Shown here: positions 12,232 to 24,190 of the stretch, piece after piece
How positions within the stretch are numbered: the stretch's first letter is position 1
Layout of the letters: every line of letters starts with the position of its first letter
Source of the DNA: Ahaetulla prasina
Taxonomy: Eukaryota; Chordata; Lepidosauria; Squamata; Colubridae
Assembly: GCF_028640845.1 (NCBI RefSeq)
Contig: NC_080542.1
Coordinates: 137,136,346-137,200,345 of the forward strand
Reading direction: 5' to 3'
DNA: 64,000 nt
Program-made: the position numbers and the translations under genes
The notes under the pieces: generated by a model
What the model was told of the DNA's origin: nothing
Seen by the model: the letters and a program-made list of their open reading frames with translations, nothing else
The model's database searches: none

Positions 12232-12579
12232 CAGGGATGAAATGCTACCGGTTTGGACCAGTTTGTCTGAACTGGTAGTAATAAAAGCTACATGTTCAGG
12301 TGTACTGGTGGTAAAAAAAATGCTGTGATATTTCTGACGATCAGCTGTGCTACACAATTCATATTCGCTAGAAAGCAGGAAATCCTGCGAATCTAAATCA
12401 TGTGGCACAGCTGTTCCTTCCCCTTTGCTGTTCTACTTACCTTAGAAAAGCCAACCTTAGAAAAGATTACCTTCTTAATCCTCCTTTTTCAGCACTGCGC
12501 GGTAGTGTCTGCAGTGCGCCTGCGCAGCAAACCAGTAGCAAAGCGAACTGGTAGCAGACTTCAGAGTATTTCACCCCTG
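12232..12579. mobile_element. hAT MITE, 348 bp, with perfect 8-bp TSD
   Basis: Ends CAGGGATGAAATGC and ATTTCACCCCTG; flanked on both sides by gttaggtt (12224-12231 and 12580-12587), the 8-bp duplication diagnostic of hAT transposition. The interior contains repeated ACCGGTTTGGACCAG / CGAACTGGTAGC-type inverted segments and a GCGCCTGCGCAG run. No transposase. Confidence 0.88.
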
Positions 12580-12587
12580 GTTAGGTT

Positions 12588-13520
12588 GCTCAAGATTCAA
12601 GTAAAGTTGGATTACTCTTAAATATTTGAGACTCAGTTTTTCATACTCACTATTTCTGAAATATATGTCATTCTTCTTGATAAATTCCATTGGTTTAAAT
12701 TTTATTTTAAAGCACTATACTATTTTTGAAAAGCATTTATAGTTAAATACATAACAGTCCTTTTTCTATTGGTTTATAATAGAAGCCAGGCCATTGACTT
12801 CAATTTCTCAAAAGTAAGATCTGTTCAAGACTCCCACAAAAAGGGTGACCTCACCTTTATTAAAATGCTAAATAGAAGTTTGGGATTATCTAATAACGAA
12901 TTCCAGTCTTGGGCAGGAACTGGACAATATGACATCCAATCTCAACTTTTATATTCTATTCTATGATTCTAAATTGCTTTCTTTTGCTTTGTTTTTAAAA
13001 CAAAACGTCTATAACTTGGTTGTGTTTTAGGCAGCGCTATTTAAATAAAAATTCATAAGGCAGTGAATATCTTTCCCTCAAATTATCTGATGGGAGAGTC
13101 CTTGATACACAAATCCTAGAGATTAATAGGCAGACATGTTTTTATTTCAGGTTCTGCTAAAATTCCATGCCCAGATGTTTATTCTCTTCTATCAAAATTC
13201 TTCTGTGGTGCTTTACTTGTACTGACATCTGGTGCTTGTGCACTGCACTGCAACATGTAACATTGCTTTATAAAATATGGATAAGTGGCAATCCAGGTTT
13301 TATGACTAGTACTTATTTTTCCTTTCTTTTTCTTCTTATGGGTGAAGAAGAGCATAAACTAAATCCCAAATGGATAAGTTAATGTGTTTTGAAGACATAG
13401 AAGAATTAAACATATTTTTTGTGCACCGATAGATTTAGATGTATTTAACAAAATACATTTGTGAGTTAAATAAGTGAATTAATAACTGAAATGAAAGATT
13501 TTTGAAGGTTATTGGTATCA
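12588..13520. other. Unique intronic sequence
   Basis: No gene or repeat family recognised. Confidence 0.45.
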
Positions 13521-13617
13521 CAAAGGTAAAGGTTTTCCCTGTCTAGTTTTTTTGAATTGTAGGGAGCAGTGCTCATCTCCATGTCTTAGCTAAGGAAACC
13601 AGCATTGTCTGAAGACA
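13521..13617 (-). mobile_element. Sauria-type SINE, 3' half (split)
   Basis: Matches the 3' part of the SINE at 41221-41579, including AAAGGTAAAGG and GTGCTCATCTCC. It stops at AAGACA, where a LINE is inserted; the rest of the SINE resumes at 15336. Confidence 0.75.
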
Positions 13618-15335
13618 CATATCCGACATTCCACAAATGTACCAGCAATGAACATGATGATTTAACTCATATAGATTTCACAGAAGAAAATGTTGGAAAA
13701 GCTCTTCATAACATAAAACCATCGCTATCTATTGGACCCGATGGACTATGTGCCTACTTCTTAAAAAAACTTTCCACTAATATAGCAGAACCCCTAAGCA
13801 TAATCTTTGATAAAACTTTCACTACCAGTTCCCTTCCCAAACTGTGGTCACTGGCCACAGTCATCCACATCTTCAAAAAAGGAGACCCCAGCTTAGTCGA
13901 AAATTACAGACCAATCTCTCTATGCTGCGTCACCTGCAAAGTCATGGAATCAATCATCAACCAATACATTACCTCCCACTTAGAAGCAAACAACCTACTC
14001 TCCAATAAAACAATTTGGTTTCAGGAAAAAATTATCATGCAACTTACAACTTCTCCACTGTAAAAACATATGGACTACAAATCTTGATCAAGGCAAAACA
14101 ATAGATGCAATCTACATAGACTTCTGCAAAGCTTTTGACTCAGTAGTACACGATAAACTTCTCCTAAAACTAAAATCCTACGGCATTTCAGGACCCCTTC
14201 ACAAATGGATATCTGCTTTTCTGTCTAACAGACAACAAGTGGTCAAAATTGGCAATGCTCTATCAAATCCTGTTCCTGTCAAGAGTGGCGTTCCTCAAGG
14301 CAGCGTCCTTGGACCAACACTCTTCATACTATACATTAATGATCTTTGTGACCATATCTCAAGTAATTGTGTTCTCTTTGCTGACGATGTCAAACTATTT
14401 AACACCACTGATAATACATCTATCATTCAAAAAGACCTTGATCATCTAACCGCTTGGTCTAAAACTAGGCAACTCCAAATCTCAACCAGCAAATGCTCAG
14501 TCTTACATATAGGAAAAAAGAACCCAAACACTAAATACATACTAGATGGACATTACATCACAGATGACCCCCATCCCGTTAAAGACCTTGGAGTTTTCAT
14601 GTCAAATGATCTAAGTGCCAAAGCCCACCGCAAATACATAGCAAAAAAGGCTCTAAGAGTTATAAACCTAATCTTGCGTAGCTTCTTTTCCAAAACACTA
14701 CACTACTAACCAGAGCATATAAAACATTTGCTAGACCAATTCTAGAATACAGCTCGCCTGTTTGGAACCCTCACCACATCTCTGACATCAATACAATTGA
14801 ACGTGTCCAGAAATATTTTACAAGAAGAGTTCTCCATTCCTCTGTAAACAACAAAATACCTTATCCCACTAGACTTGAAATCCTGGGCTTGGCAAACTTG
14901 GAACTCCGTCGCCTTGACAAGACCTAAGTTTAACTCATAGAATCATCTATTGTAATGTCCTTCCTGTCAAAGACTACTTCAGCTTTAATTGCAATAATAC
15001 AAGAGCAACCAATAGATTTAAACTTAATGTCAACCGCTTTAATCTAGATTGCAGAAAATATGACTTCTGTAACAGAATCATCAGTGCTTGGAATACTTTA
15101 CCTGACTCTGTGGTCTCTTCTCATAATCCTAAAAGCTTTAACCAAAAACTTTCTACTATTGACCTCACCCCATTCCTAAGAGGACCATAAGGGGCGTGCA
15201 TAAGCGCACAAACGTGCCTACCGTTCCTGTTCTATTGTTTTTCTTTTCTTCTATACCTTTATATACTATATAACCTTTCTGTATGATAGTTACATATATT
15301 GTTGTGACAAAATAAAAAAATAAAAAAATAAAAAT
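13618..15335 (+). mobile_element. CR1-like LINE (TGACAAAA-tail family) inserted in a SINE
   Basis: A 5'-truncated non-LTR retrotransposon flanked by AAGACA duplications (13612-13617 and 15336-15341). Reverse-transcriptase pieces: 13605-14063 with 'SIGPDGLCAYFLKK' and 'FKKGDPSLVENYRPISL'; a broken stretch with 'IDFCKAFDSVVHDKLLLKL'; then 14239-14709 with 'GVPQGSVLGPTLFILYINDL' and the catalytic FADD. The C-terminal part after 14709 reads 'EYSSPVWNPHH...TIERVQKYFTRR' but is frameshifted. It ends at ~15300 with TTGTGACAAAATAAAAAAATA. It belongs to the Jockey/CR1 superfamily; the exact clade is not settled by eye. At least two frameshifts make it inactive. Confidence 0.88.
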
Positions 15336-15567
15336 AAGACATTTCTGTGGTCATGTGGCCAGTGTGGCTATAGCTGCCAAGGTGCACAAAATGTTGTTAC
15401 TTTCCTACCAAAGTGGAACTTAGTTACCTATTCACATTTGCCTGTTTTCGAACTTCCAAGTGGTCAGGAGCTGGGGCAAGGAAAGGTAGCTCACTCTGTC
15501 ACGTGGTGCTCAAACGCAAGGTTTTCAGCTTTCTATCTGACAAATTCAGCTCTTTAACTGCTGAGCC
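15336..15567 (-). mobile_element. Sauria-type SINE, 5' half (split)
   Basis: Continues the SINE begun at 13521: TCTGTGGTCATGTGGCC, CTACCAAAG, then the degraded tRNA-like head ending CTGCTGAGCC. This is the outer element of the nest. Confidence 0.75.
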
Positions 15568-15664
15568 TTCTTTGTGTATGTGTGTGTTTGTAGGTTTTCA
15601 TGGGTATAGGTATGTAGATCTTGGCATTTTCGGGTCTTTTCCCATGTAAGGTTGAGATCTTGGT

Positions 15665-15698
15665 GACGTTTCGACGAGGTCTCACTCATCATCTTCAG
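15665..15698 (-). ncRNA. Hammerhead-like core, PLE family 1b (minus)
   Basis: On the minus strand: CTGAAGA, one extra T, stem GATGAG/CTCGTC with loop TGAGAC, GAAA, C, GTC. Relative to family 1 the last stem pair is G-C instead of A-T, a compensatory change. Confidence 0.45.
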
Positions 15699-15871
15699 GC
15701 TGGTGTCTTCGGCTTCGTGCTTCTCAAGCAAAGAGTGGTTGGAGCTGCTGTCTCTCTATAAATACTGGTGGGGAGGTGGGGAGTGTTGCTGTGAGCGGGT
15801 TGGTCGGCTCTGTGGTTGCATTGGCTTTGTGCTTGTGTGAGCAAAGCGTGGTCGGAGCCGAAAGCACCAGC

Positions 15872-15905
15872 CTGAAGATGATGAGTGAGACCTCGTCGAA
15901 ATGTC
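15872..15905 (+). ncRNA. Hammerhead-like core, PLE family 1b (plus)
   Basis: CTGAAGA (15872-15878), stem GATGAG/CTCGTC, GAAA (15898-15901), T, GTC (15903-15905). Outside the core, GAAAG upstream (at 15859-15863) can pair with CTTTC downstream, where family 1 has GAAG with CTTC: a second compensated stem, in the position of distal helix I. Confidence 0.5.
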
Positions 15906-15996
15906 ACCAAGATACTTTCAACCTTACACGGGAAAAGACCCGAATATGCCAAGACCTACATACCTATACCTGTGAAAACCTACAAAAACATATATG

Positions 15997-15999
<3 letters not shown>

Positions 16000-16040
<41 letters not shown>
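16000..16040. repeat. (CA)n microsatellite
   Basis: About 20 CA units immediately after the PLE terminal repeat. Confidence 0.95.
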
Positions 16041-16041
<1 letters not shown>

Positions 16042-16759
16042 TCTCATATAGTACATAGGTTTTACTATGTATATAATTTTTATTTTAATGCTCATGATCT
16101 GTGTATTAAAAATAATATTGCAAACAAATAATTGTTTATTTGTTTGCTTATTTGTTTTATTTATATCCTGCTGCAATTGGAAAATATAATACAATATAAG
16201 GAAAATATTTAAAAAATCTACAGGGTTTAAAAGTTTGATTTCCAAATCATAAATTAGAAAACTCATGGGAATAATAAAAATGAGAACAATTAAATATAAA
16301 TATGAAAGCTAGGTAACATGATTGGCACAGAGTCTGAAATAGCTCATTTTTAAAAACAACTTCTTGAGAACTATCAAGGAGTGGGTTAACCAGATTTCTA
16401 TGAAGAGACAGTTCCAAAATTGCCATTGAGAAGTGGTGCCTTCTAGCTTCAGCTTCTCTTATTTCCCATAAATGTGGGACTACAAAATTTACCCCTGGAT
16501 CATCTAGTTCTAGTAGGTGGGGCTACTTCAGGTTGGAGCAGATAATCCTGCAGGTACCCTGATGCTAAATTATTTGTACTCTGCATTGTTTGGGGGTAAG
16601 AAAGCTGAAGAAAAGAGTTGGTTGCTGATGAGCATTTACTTCATCCCACAGAATACCTACCCATGTGTTTAAAAAGAGTCAACATCAACTTGAAGTGTTG
16701 AAGTGGTCATTTACTGAATCCTCAGTACACTGTTATGAATAATTTAAAGGATTAACATT
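16041..16759. other. Unique intronic sequence
   Basis: AT-rich; no gene recognised. Confidence 0.45.
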
Positions 16760-16832
16760 AGAATAGAATAGAATAGAATAGAATAGAATAGAATAGAATA
16801 GAATAGAATAGAATAGAATAGAATAGAATAGA
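16760..16832. repeat. (GAATA)n microsatellite, CR1-seeded
   Basis: About 14 pentamer units directly abutting the CR1 3' end on the minus strand; same relationship as at 2137-2222. Confidence 0.95.
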
Positions 16833-17350
16833 ATTGGAAGGGACCTTGGAGATCTTCTAGTCCAAGCCCCTGCTTAAGCAAGAAAACCTACACCACTTCA
16901 GACAAATGGTTATCCAATATCTTCTTAAAAATTTCTGGTGTTGGAACATTCATAACTTCTGGAAGCAAGTTGTTCCACTGATTAATTGTTCTAACTGTCA
17001 GGAAATTTCTCCTTAGTTCTAAGTTGCTTCTCTTTTTGATAAATTCCAATCCATTGCTTCTTGTCCTGCCCTCAGGTGCTTTGGAGAATAGCTTGACTCC
17101 CTCTTCTTTGTGGCAACCTCTGAGATATTGGAAGACTGCTTTCATGTCTCCCATAGTCCTTCTTTTCATTAAACTAGTCATACCCAGTTCCTGCAACCGT
17201 TCTTCATATGATTTAGCCTCCAGTCCTCTAATCATCTTTGTTGCTCTTCTCTGCACTCTTTCTAGAGTCTCAACATCTTTTTTAGATCGTGGCGACCAAA
17301 ACTGGATGCAATATTCCAAGTGTGGCCCTACCAAGGCATTACCAATGCAT
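16833..17350 (-). mobile_element. CR1 LINE 3' end with open C-terminal frame
   Basis: The minus strand keeps an open frame of 148 codons (16888-17334) for the C-terminus of CR1 ORF2, with '[20 protein letters not shown]', '[20 protein letters not shown]' and 'QWNNLLPEV', ending as CR1 proteins do. It then runs into the 3' block CCAAGGTCCCTTCCAATTC and the pentamer array. It is 5'-truncated, so no catalytic domain remains. The clean frame suggests a young insertion. Confidence 0.92.
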
Positions 17351-18630
17351 TAGAATCTCTCTTTCATAGAAGGAGGAAGATGAATCTATTTTGATTGTAG
17401 ACAAGCATAAATATATAAATTAATATTGTTCTTGGAAGCAACATGGGGCTATGTTATTTGAACTGTTCCTCAATATAGTGGTGCATTGGTTCAGAACAGT
17501 GTATTTCCTATTTTTTTAATAAACCACCACCTTACAGTTGATTGATTATAAAAACAAGCACTCCGAAATATATATTGTACAACTGCATTGCTACTGCAAG
17601 AAGAATGCATACATATCCTCCTTGCTTTATAGCCCCAAATATTTGGCAATTTATTTCACTTTATGCTGCTGCCTTAGAGAGATATTAATTATACCCAGAA
17701 GGCATTTTCCGCTCAAGGATGATGGCATTCTACACCACAGTGATTAAAACAGTTTCTTTTGCTTCCAATTATTTCTTTGATTTGTAAAAGATATCAGAAT
17801 CCCTGCTTAGAGGATAATTGACAAATGTTCAGAACAATGAATGTCAACATTTTGACGTTTGAGGACGTTGATAAATTTTAAATGTTTTCAAATTCAGGCA
17901 TGGGATTTTATTTAATATTGAGAAGGAGGACTTGGTCAGCCCCAGCAGTTCCCATGGCTTCAGATAATAACAGCCAGGAGCACTGTAATTCAGTATGTCA
18001 TGAATTCTTGTGTTTAAGCGCCTGGACCTTTGCCTGCTTACTACAATAATATATTTTTCATGAATTCCCTATATATTTCAACTTAGAAGACCCCTAGGTA
18101 CTCTTAAAATTGTGTTTTGCTCTATAAGTGATGTGTTTTCCCCCCCCAAAGGTATTGTATAATCTGATATACTTCTTTAATCGTTTGTTTGAGGTTGCAG
18201 TGAGGTGATTCTCTTATGGGTGGATCGGTCCAACCCCTATTAGCTTTAGGTCCACAAACACAGTCTTGTTCTCCTTTGGATAGTAGGGGAGTCTGCGTCT
18301 CTCATACAGGTCTCTTCCTTTATACGGTCAAGTCTCCAAGCAATAACCCTGCTTGGAAACCAGGATCAACCTGAACAGCAGCTGACTGATGGTGGTGCTA
18401 TATGGTTAAGAGGAAAATGGTCAGCACTCTTTCTTCAACTTCAGTGCATTCTACGCCTGCCCAGTATTTGACACAACTAGTAATGTTGATATAGTGGTTT
18501 CTCCACTTCCACTCCAGCAGCTTAACTATTGCACGCCTGAAATGCCTCCAATGTTGGATTGCTGGACTGGATTTGCCATGGTGAATGGCAAGGTATTCTG
18601 GGAAATATAGTTCCAAGCAATCTAGTTTAC
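17351..18630. other. Unique intronic sequence
   Basis: No gene or repeat recognised. Confidence 0.45.
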
Positions 18631-19690
18631 ACTTATTTATTTATTTTGTCAAGCATGTATGAGAAAACAAGTATAAGTATGAACATAACATATAAACATA
18701 TAAGTATAAACAGGTATAAGACAGTGGTCGGTTTCAAATTTTTTTACTACTGGGTAGTACTACTGGTACTTCTGTGGGCGTGGCTTGATGGGTGTGGCAA
18801 GGGAAGGATACTGCAAAATCCCCATTTCCTCCCGATTAGCTGGGACTCGGGAGGTAGAGAATAGGCGAGGGCGGGGCCAGAATTTTTACTACCTGTTCTC
18901 TGAACTACTCAAAATTTCCGTTACTGGTTCTCCAGAACTGGTCAGAACCTGCTGAAACCCACCTCTGGTATAAGTATATATATAAGAAATGAGCATGAAT
19001 AAATGGGGACAGTGGGACAGGGATGGTAGGCACACTGGTGCACTTATGCATGCCCTCTTACAGACTTCTTAGGAACGGGATGAGGTCCACAGTAGACAGT
19101 TTAAGGTTAAAGTTTTGGGGGTTAGAAGATGTAAAAACAGAGTCAGGTAGTGCATTTCAGGCATTGACCACTCAGTTGCTGAAGTCGTATTTTCTGCAAT
19201 TGAGTTTGAAGCGGTTTACTTTGAGTTTGTATCTATTATTTGCCCGCATATTATTGCGGTTGAAGCTGAAGTAGTCATTGACAGGTAGGACATTGTAGCA
19301 GACAATTTTGTGTACTAAGCTTAGGTCAGACCGTAAGCAGCATAGTTCTAGGTTGTCCAAGCCCAAAATTTCAAGCCTGGTGGCATAAGGGATTCTATTG
19401 TGAGCAGAGGAGTGGAGTACTCCTTCTCGTGAAATACTTTTGGACTCTCTCAATTGTATTACTGTCCATTATATAGTGTGGATTCCAGGCAGATGAGCTG
19501 TATTCGAGAATCGGTCTGGCAAAGGTTTTGTATGCCCTAGTTTGCAGTACAATGTTACTGGAGAAGCAGCATCGCAAAATTAGGTTAACAACTCATAATG
19601 CCTTTTTGGCAATGCTGTTACAGTGAGCTACTGATATATTATAAGTATGTGGTGTAAAGTCCAAGGACAAAAAAAATATGTAATATTTCT
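18631..19690 (-). mobile_element. CR1-like LINE (TGACAAAA-tail family), split by hAT
   Basis: Minus-strand tail (TTATTTATTTATTTTGTCAA reversed) at 18631, then the C-terminal ORF in short frames (19395-19577 has 'ARPILEYSSSAWNPHY' and 'NTIERVQKYFTRRS'). A hAT MITE sits inside its 3' UTR at 18722-18967. The 5' end is hard to place (about 19690). Confidence 0.8.
18722..18967. mobile_element. hAT MITE, 246 bp
   Basis: Begins CAGTGGTCGGTTTC, ends GAAACCCACCTCTG; flanked by gtataaga (18714-18721) and gtataagt (18968-18975), 7 of 8 identical. Same family as 33941-34239. Inserted into the LINE tail, so younger than it. Confidence 0.85.
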
Positions 19691-21360
19691 GTTGGCTCAA
19701 GGATAAATAGAAAGTACTAACTGGTCCATTGAAAGCATATAGGAGCATTAACAATGAAGTTATCCAGAAGGTGGCAGCATCCTTTGATAATTCGTCAAGT
19801 ATCATATACTTCACATAGCAAGGAAGCTGGGCCTGTCAATCTTGCTCGGCTCCTTGGTGAGTTGTCAAATCAATGATTTTTGTCTCTTCTGTCTTGCCTT
19901 TTCCAGATAACTAGTTTTTGGCTTGGTTTATGTGACCAGATCACTGGTTCTGTCATTCATTTATCTAACCTAGCTCTCTGCTTAGAAATTTAATTGGTCT
20001 GCATTCCCAGATCATCAGTTCTGCCATTAATCTATCAACCCAGAAATTTGGCTTGTCATGTGTGATCAGATCACCAGTTCTGTCACAAATGTAGTTTTAT
20101 AGCCTAGCAGTTGTTTTAACAGTGATCCATCCTCCTTCATTGTTTGTTGGACAAGGCAAATAAGAGTCAATCTTTAGAAAGTTTTGGCTCTAGAACCTCC
20201 ACTTATGGATCATCTGCTATCCTAGGGAATTTTCTTCAAAGAGTGGGAGAATAAATCAATTTAAATCCTTACCCTGGTTAATGTAGATGCCAGTATACTC
20301 ATTTTCTACAAAACAACTACTAATTACCTTTCTTTCAACTAAAATCTGATGCATGATGTGGCATGAAATATCCCTGAGAACAATGCAGATCATTAAAGAA
20401 GCACATTCTCATAACAAGGATGTGGTATAAATATAGTTATATATATTCTAATTGAGGCATGCCTTCTCTGAGGATACCTGGCTTTGTTTTTAAGCTGTAT
20501 ATTTTTGAAATAGCTATGCCAAATTTCCATTTATTTTAATATAATGTTTAAAATGAGCCAGTGGCCTCAATCCCATTTTGAAAGACAGTTGGCCACTTCA
20601 GAGGCTACCAGTGAAGCTAATTGACTTCATTGTGGCAATCTCAGAGCACAGAAGGGGCATGGAGATTGAATTATTATCCCTGCACCTGTTTAGAGATATG
20701 TGCTATGTTTCAGTGTTAGTATAGCTATTTTTTGTAATTTATAATAAGGAAATACATAGTGGGGAAATTTGAGGAAAAGGATATGAGATTTGCAAAAGCA
20801 GAGAATATATGGAGCTGAGGTTATTGGAGTCTTGATGTTCTGTCTGTTCTGATATGAAGTACCTGGGAGGATTTAATCCTTGTATGCATAAAAAAAAGAA
20901 ACAAAGATTAGAACTACTAGCAGATTACTACAAGCTTTTAGTATCACTATAGCTACAAATCTACAAGATCCTTCCAAAAAGAAAATCTTAGGCAAATGGA
21001 AAGACCCAATAGCAAGAGAAAATAAAAGTCATTTACAACATAAAATGTAAGGATTGTGAAAACCAGCCACCAAACTTCATTTCATGTCACAGCATTGACA
21101 ATGTTACCTAGCATAATAATAAAACACATGCAAGAAGAAAACCAACCTCAGAGAAAAGCAATAAGATGAGAGTGAATAATGAACAGTAAAACAAAAATGC
21201 ATGCAGTATTTTAGAGACTAAAATAATGGTATAATGTTGTGATTGAGTTCCGAAATATCATGTAGTTTTCATTTCAGCTTTATGTAAGATTTCATTGCTC
21301 CAGACATTTGTTTCTTAATTTTTAATCCATATCCAATGTGAATCAAACGCCAGAAAAATA
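19691..21360. other. Unique intronic sequence
   Basis: No gene or repeat recognised across about 1.7 kb. Confidence 0.45.
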
Positions 21361-21625
21361 GATCGATAGATAGGTAGAATTCTTTATTGGCCAAGTGTGA
21401 TTGGACACACAAGGAATTTGTCTTTAGTGCATATGCTCTCAGTGTACATAAAAAGAAAAGATAAATTCGTTACGAATCATAAGGTACAAAACTTAAATAT
21501 AGTCATAGGGTACAAATAAGCAATCAAATCATACTAGGAAACACTCAATATAAATCGTAAGGATACCACAACGTTACAGTCATACAGTCATAAGTGGGAG
21601 GAGATGGGTGATAGGAATTAGGAAA
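21361..21625 (-). mobile_element. Rex1/Babar-type LINE 3' end
   Basis: Shares TTTATTGGCCAAGTGTGATTG and GCATATGCTCTCAGTGTACA with copies at 957 and 39536. Non-coding tail only. Confidence 0.7.
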
Positions 21626-21700
21626 TGGGAATTAGGAAAACTGGTGAATTCCTGTTTAGGGCAACACTTGTGGCAAAGGTCACCAGATATCAAACTAGAT

Positions 21701-22089
21701 TAAAGTGACCAGATTTCAGCGATGGCAAAGCGGGACACCATTGACGGGCGGGGGGAGTGGGGGGGGCTGCACATGTGCACTGAGTCTTGCCACCTGCCTG
21801 AAGGAGGAGGAGCGGCTGCTGCTTCTCCGCTCTTCCAGGCAGCCTCGGCTCTCCTCTCGGCTCTCCTCTTCCTCTCAGGTGAAGTCAAGCGGCATCTCTC
21901 CTCCCTCTCGCGCCCCCTTCTCTGCCACTCCCCCTTCTCTGCCTCCTCCTCTTGCATTGCCACCTCCCATTTTCAGAATGGGAGTGAAACAAAAAAAAAA
22001 TTGGGACTTTTTGGAATTGCCACGGGACACGGGACAAATTATTAAAAAGCGGGGCTGTCCCGCCAAAAGTGGGACGTCTGGTCACTATA
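21701..22089. mobile_element. hAT-like MITE, ~389 bp
   Basis: Terminal inverted repeats TAAAGTGACCAGA (left) and TATAGTGACCAGA (right, reversed), flanked by perfect 8-bp duplications aactagat (21693-21700 and 22090-22097). The interior is GC-rich and pyrimidine-rich on one side. The 147-codon frame that crosses it has no recognisable protein features and is taken as chance. Confidence 0.8.
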
Positions 22090-22143
22090 AACTAGATAGA
22101 AGTCTAGGACAGGCATTTATATTTATTTATGAATATCTGCAAG

Positions 22144-22144
<1 letters not shown>

Positions 22145-22203
<59 letters not shown>
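22145..22203. repeat. (GATA)n microsatellite
   Basis: About 15 GATA units. GATA arrays (Bkm-type) are abundant in snakes. Confidence 0.95.
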
Positions 22204-22206
22204 TAG

Positions 22207-22230
22207 GCACACACACACACACACACACAC
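22207..22230. repeat. (CA)n microsatellite
   Basis: About 12 CA units between the GATA array and the inverted repeat. Confidence 0.9.
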
Positions 22231-22234
22231 AGAG

Positions 22235-22387
22235 AGAGAATTGAGGTACACATTCTGTGCTAGGGGGAGGAGGAGAAGATGATGGTGGTGGATCCAGTCA
22301 TGTACACCATCACCACCGTCAGCTCCTCCTTGCTCTCCTCCTCCTCCTCCTCCTCCTCCCAGCACAGAATGTGTACCTCAATTCTCT
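22235..22387. repeat. Long hairpin: perfect 27-bp arms
   Basis: Arms 22235-22261 and 22361-22387 are exact reverse complements (one end reads AATTGAGGTACACATTCTGT). The 99-nt interior is also partly self-complementary: a purine-rich half (GGAGGAGGAG, GATGATGGTGGTG) faces a pyrimidine-rich half (CACCATCACCACC, then CTCCTC repeats). The whole segment could fold into one ~70-bp imperfect stem. It may be a fold-back transposon or the product of a local inverted duplication. Confidence 0.8.
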
Positions 22388-23934
22388 GTAAATAACATTT
22401 CTATTATCTGAACATTTGCCTTCTACAATAAAGGATGAACAGCTTGACCACAATTATTTGGCTTCATTGTGCTGATGGTTATGTGGAAGTGTTACTGTAC
22501 TTAAAATATTGAATTAATGGAATAGTAACAAATGTATTTTAAAAGCTGTGAAAATCCAACAGGATGGTTTCTACTGTATTTACAAATAGCTAATATAGAA
22601 AGCTGCTTCTTCACCCACCCCAATGCAATTGATTTAATATATTTGATCATTGCTAGATTTGCTTTTCTTAAGCTTCCAGTCAGAGACTGGAAATAAAGAG
22701 GCTTCCCTAAAGAATGTGGGAAGATAGCTAGCAGAGAATTATGTCTGTATGTTGACTTGTTTGTTGTGAAAACAAAGATAAAAGCCACTCACACCAAATT
22801 CTGCAGGCATCCTGACAGCTAACAGGGGAATTAACAATTTGCAGTACATATAGCATGGGAACTATAATTGCATAAGGAGAATCACCATAGAGGGTTTAAA
22901 GTATTTCCTCACCAAAATAAAATAGCAAGCCGAAGAAACAGGGGATTAAATGGAAACTGCAGAGAAAACTAAAACATTCCATTTTATTACATACTGTAGC
23001 CAAGCAGAAGCTATTTTCAGGCAGCTAATTTGCTGGATATTTGAGGCATCGGTTATAGAATTCTAATTTTGATTGTTTAATATTTCATATAGGCTCAGGT
23101 TTTGAAAGGGGAAGAACCAAAATTGCTTAATTGTTCAAGATGAAATGTCTTTTTAATGGATAAGGTCCTGTATGAAAAACTGATGGATCTTTTACTTTAT
23201 TCCACAAAGCTCCATGGTTGCAAATATCCTGCAAACTCTGATAGAAATAATTATGTTCATCCAATTTATTCTAAAATATAAAAGAGTTTGCAACACTTAA
23301 GAAGAAGAAAACAAAAACTGCTTTCTTATTATTTTTTTACAGGCACCAACAATCACATTAATGTCTATATTAATCTTCAAAATTTTTTGAACCTTTTCAG
23401 ACCAAATTCCAAACGTTCAGAGCTTCAGTCACAAATCTATTTCCAAATTCCGTTTTAATTCTGAGTACTTTAGCACTTATTTTCAAGACACCTGGTTTTC
23501 CATGACAGTAGCAAACAGGAAATAAAATTTTTGGCAGACAAGAAGAAAAAATAAGAATTTCTTATTCCTTCTAATGATCTACCATAAATTGATGGTTTCC
23601 TACTACTACAAATTGGTGGTTTTTAATTTCTACATGTAAGCGTGTGTATACTTATTATAAGTGTGTATATGTATAATTATTTACTAATAATTTTTATTAT
23701 AATGGTAAAATCTAATATAAACTAAATTTAAAGAAAGAAAATAGAATAGAAAGAATAAAAACAGCAAAAGAGAGATGAAAGAAAAAAGTAAGAATTCAAT
23801 ACAGAAAAAGTAAAGAAATATATAAATATCTCCTTCCTTTATCTCAGCAATTATAAGTAAAAGTTAGTGCTCTTCATCCCCTTGAAGGTTACAAGCAATT
23901 AAACTTGTCTCTTATATTTAATATAGGCGGCATA
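22388..23934. other. Unique intronic sequence
   Basis: No gene recognised. 23640-23830 is A/T-rich low complexity. Confidence 0.45.
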
Positions 23935-24190
23935 TCAAGATAGTACAATGCGACTTAGATCCAATAGAAAAGGTTTAATTACAGGTGATATTACAGTGAA
24001 TAAGGAAGTGAGACAAAGTTGTATTCTGGCCCTTCACTATTTAATATCTGTCTCAATGATCTGGAGACCTCATTACTTCAGAATGATGGCCGCTGTCCAT
24101 CATTAATTATAAGGAAAAACTGTGCTTTGTTATATGCAGATGTTGCTGTTCTTTTCTTACATGCTAGATTGGTTTGAAACACATATAGAT
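23935..24190 (+). pseudogene. Old LINE reverse-transcriptase relic
   Basis: Conceptual reading with frameshifts gives pieces like 'EVRQSCILA' and, further on, 'LLYADVAVLF', which match the order of reverse-transcriptase motifs B and C (GV.QGC.LAP and LLYADD). Too decayed to assign to a clade. Confidence 0.35.

Larger units (their letters stand above)
15585..15999. mobile_element. PLE terminal-repeat inverted pair, family 1b
   Basis: 15585-15735 (minus) and 15860-15999 (plus) are inverted copies of a PLE terminal repeat related to family 1 (49257-49426) but diverged. Each has a hammerhead-like core. The ~120-bp centre (TATAAATACTGGTGGGGAGG...) is not present in family 1. No RT or endonuclease. 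It abuts a (CA)n tract. Confidence 0.65.

Noticed and set aside
21705..22148. 147-codon open frame
   Set aside because: Lies across a hAT MITE and biased-composition sequence; no domain, splice context or plausible start.
22235..22387. MicroRNA gene
   Set aside because: Stem is longer and composition more repetitive than a typical precursor; no evidence of conservation from one sequence.
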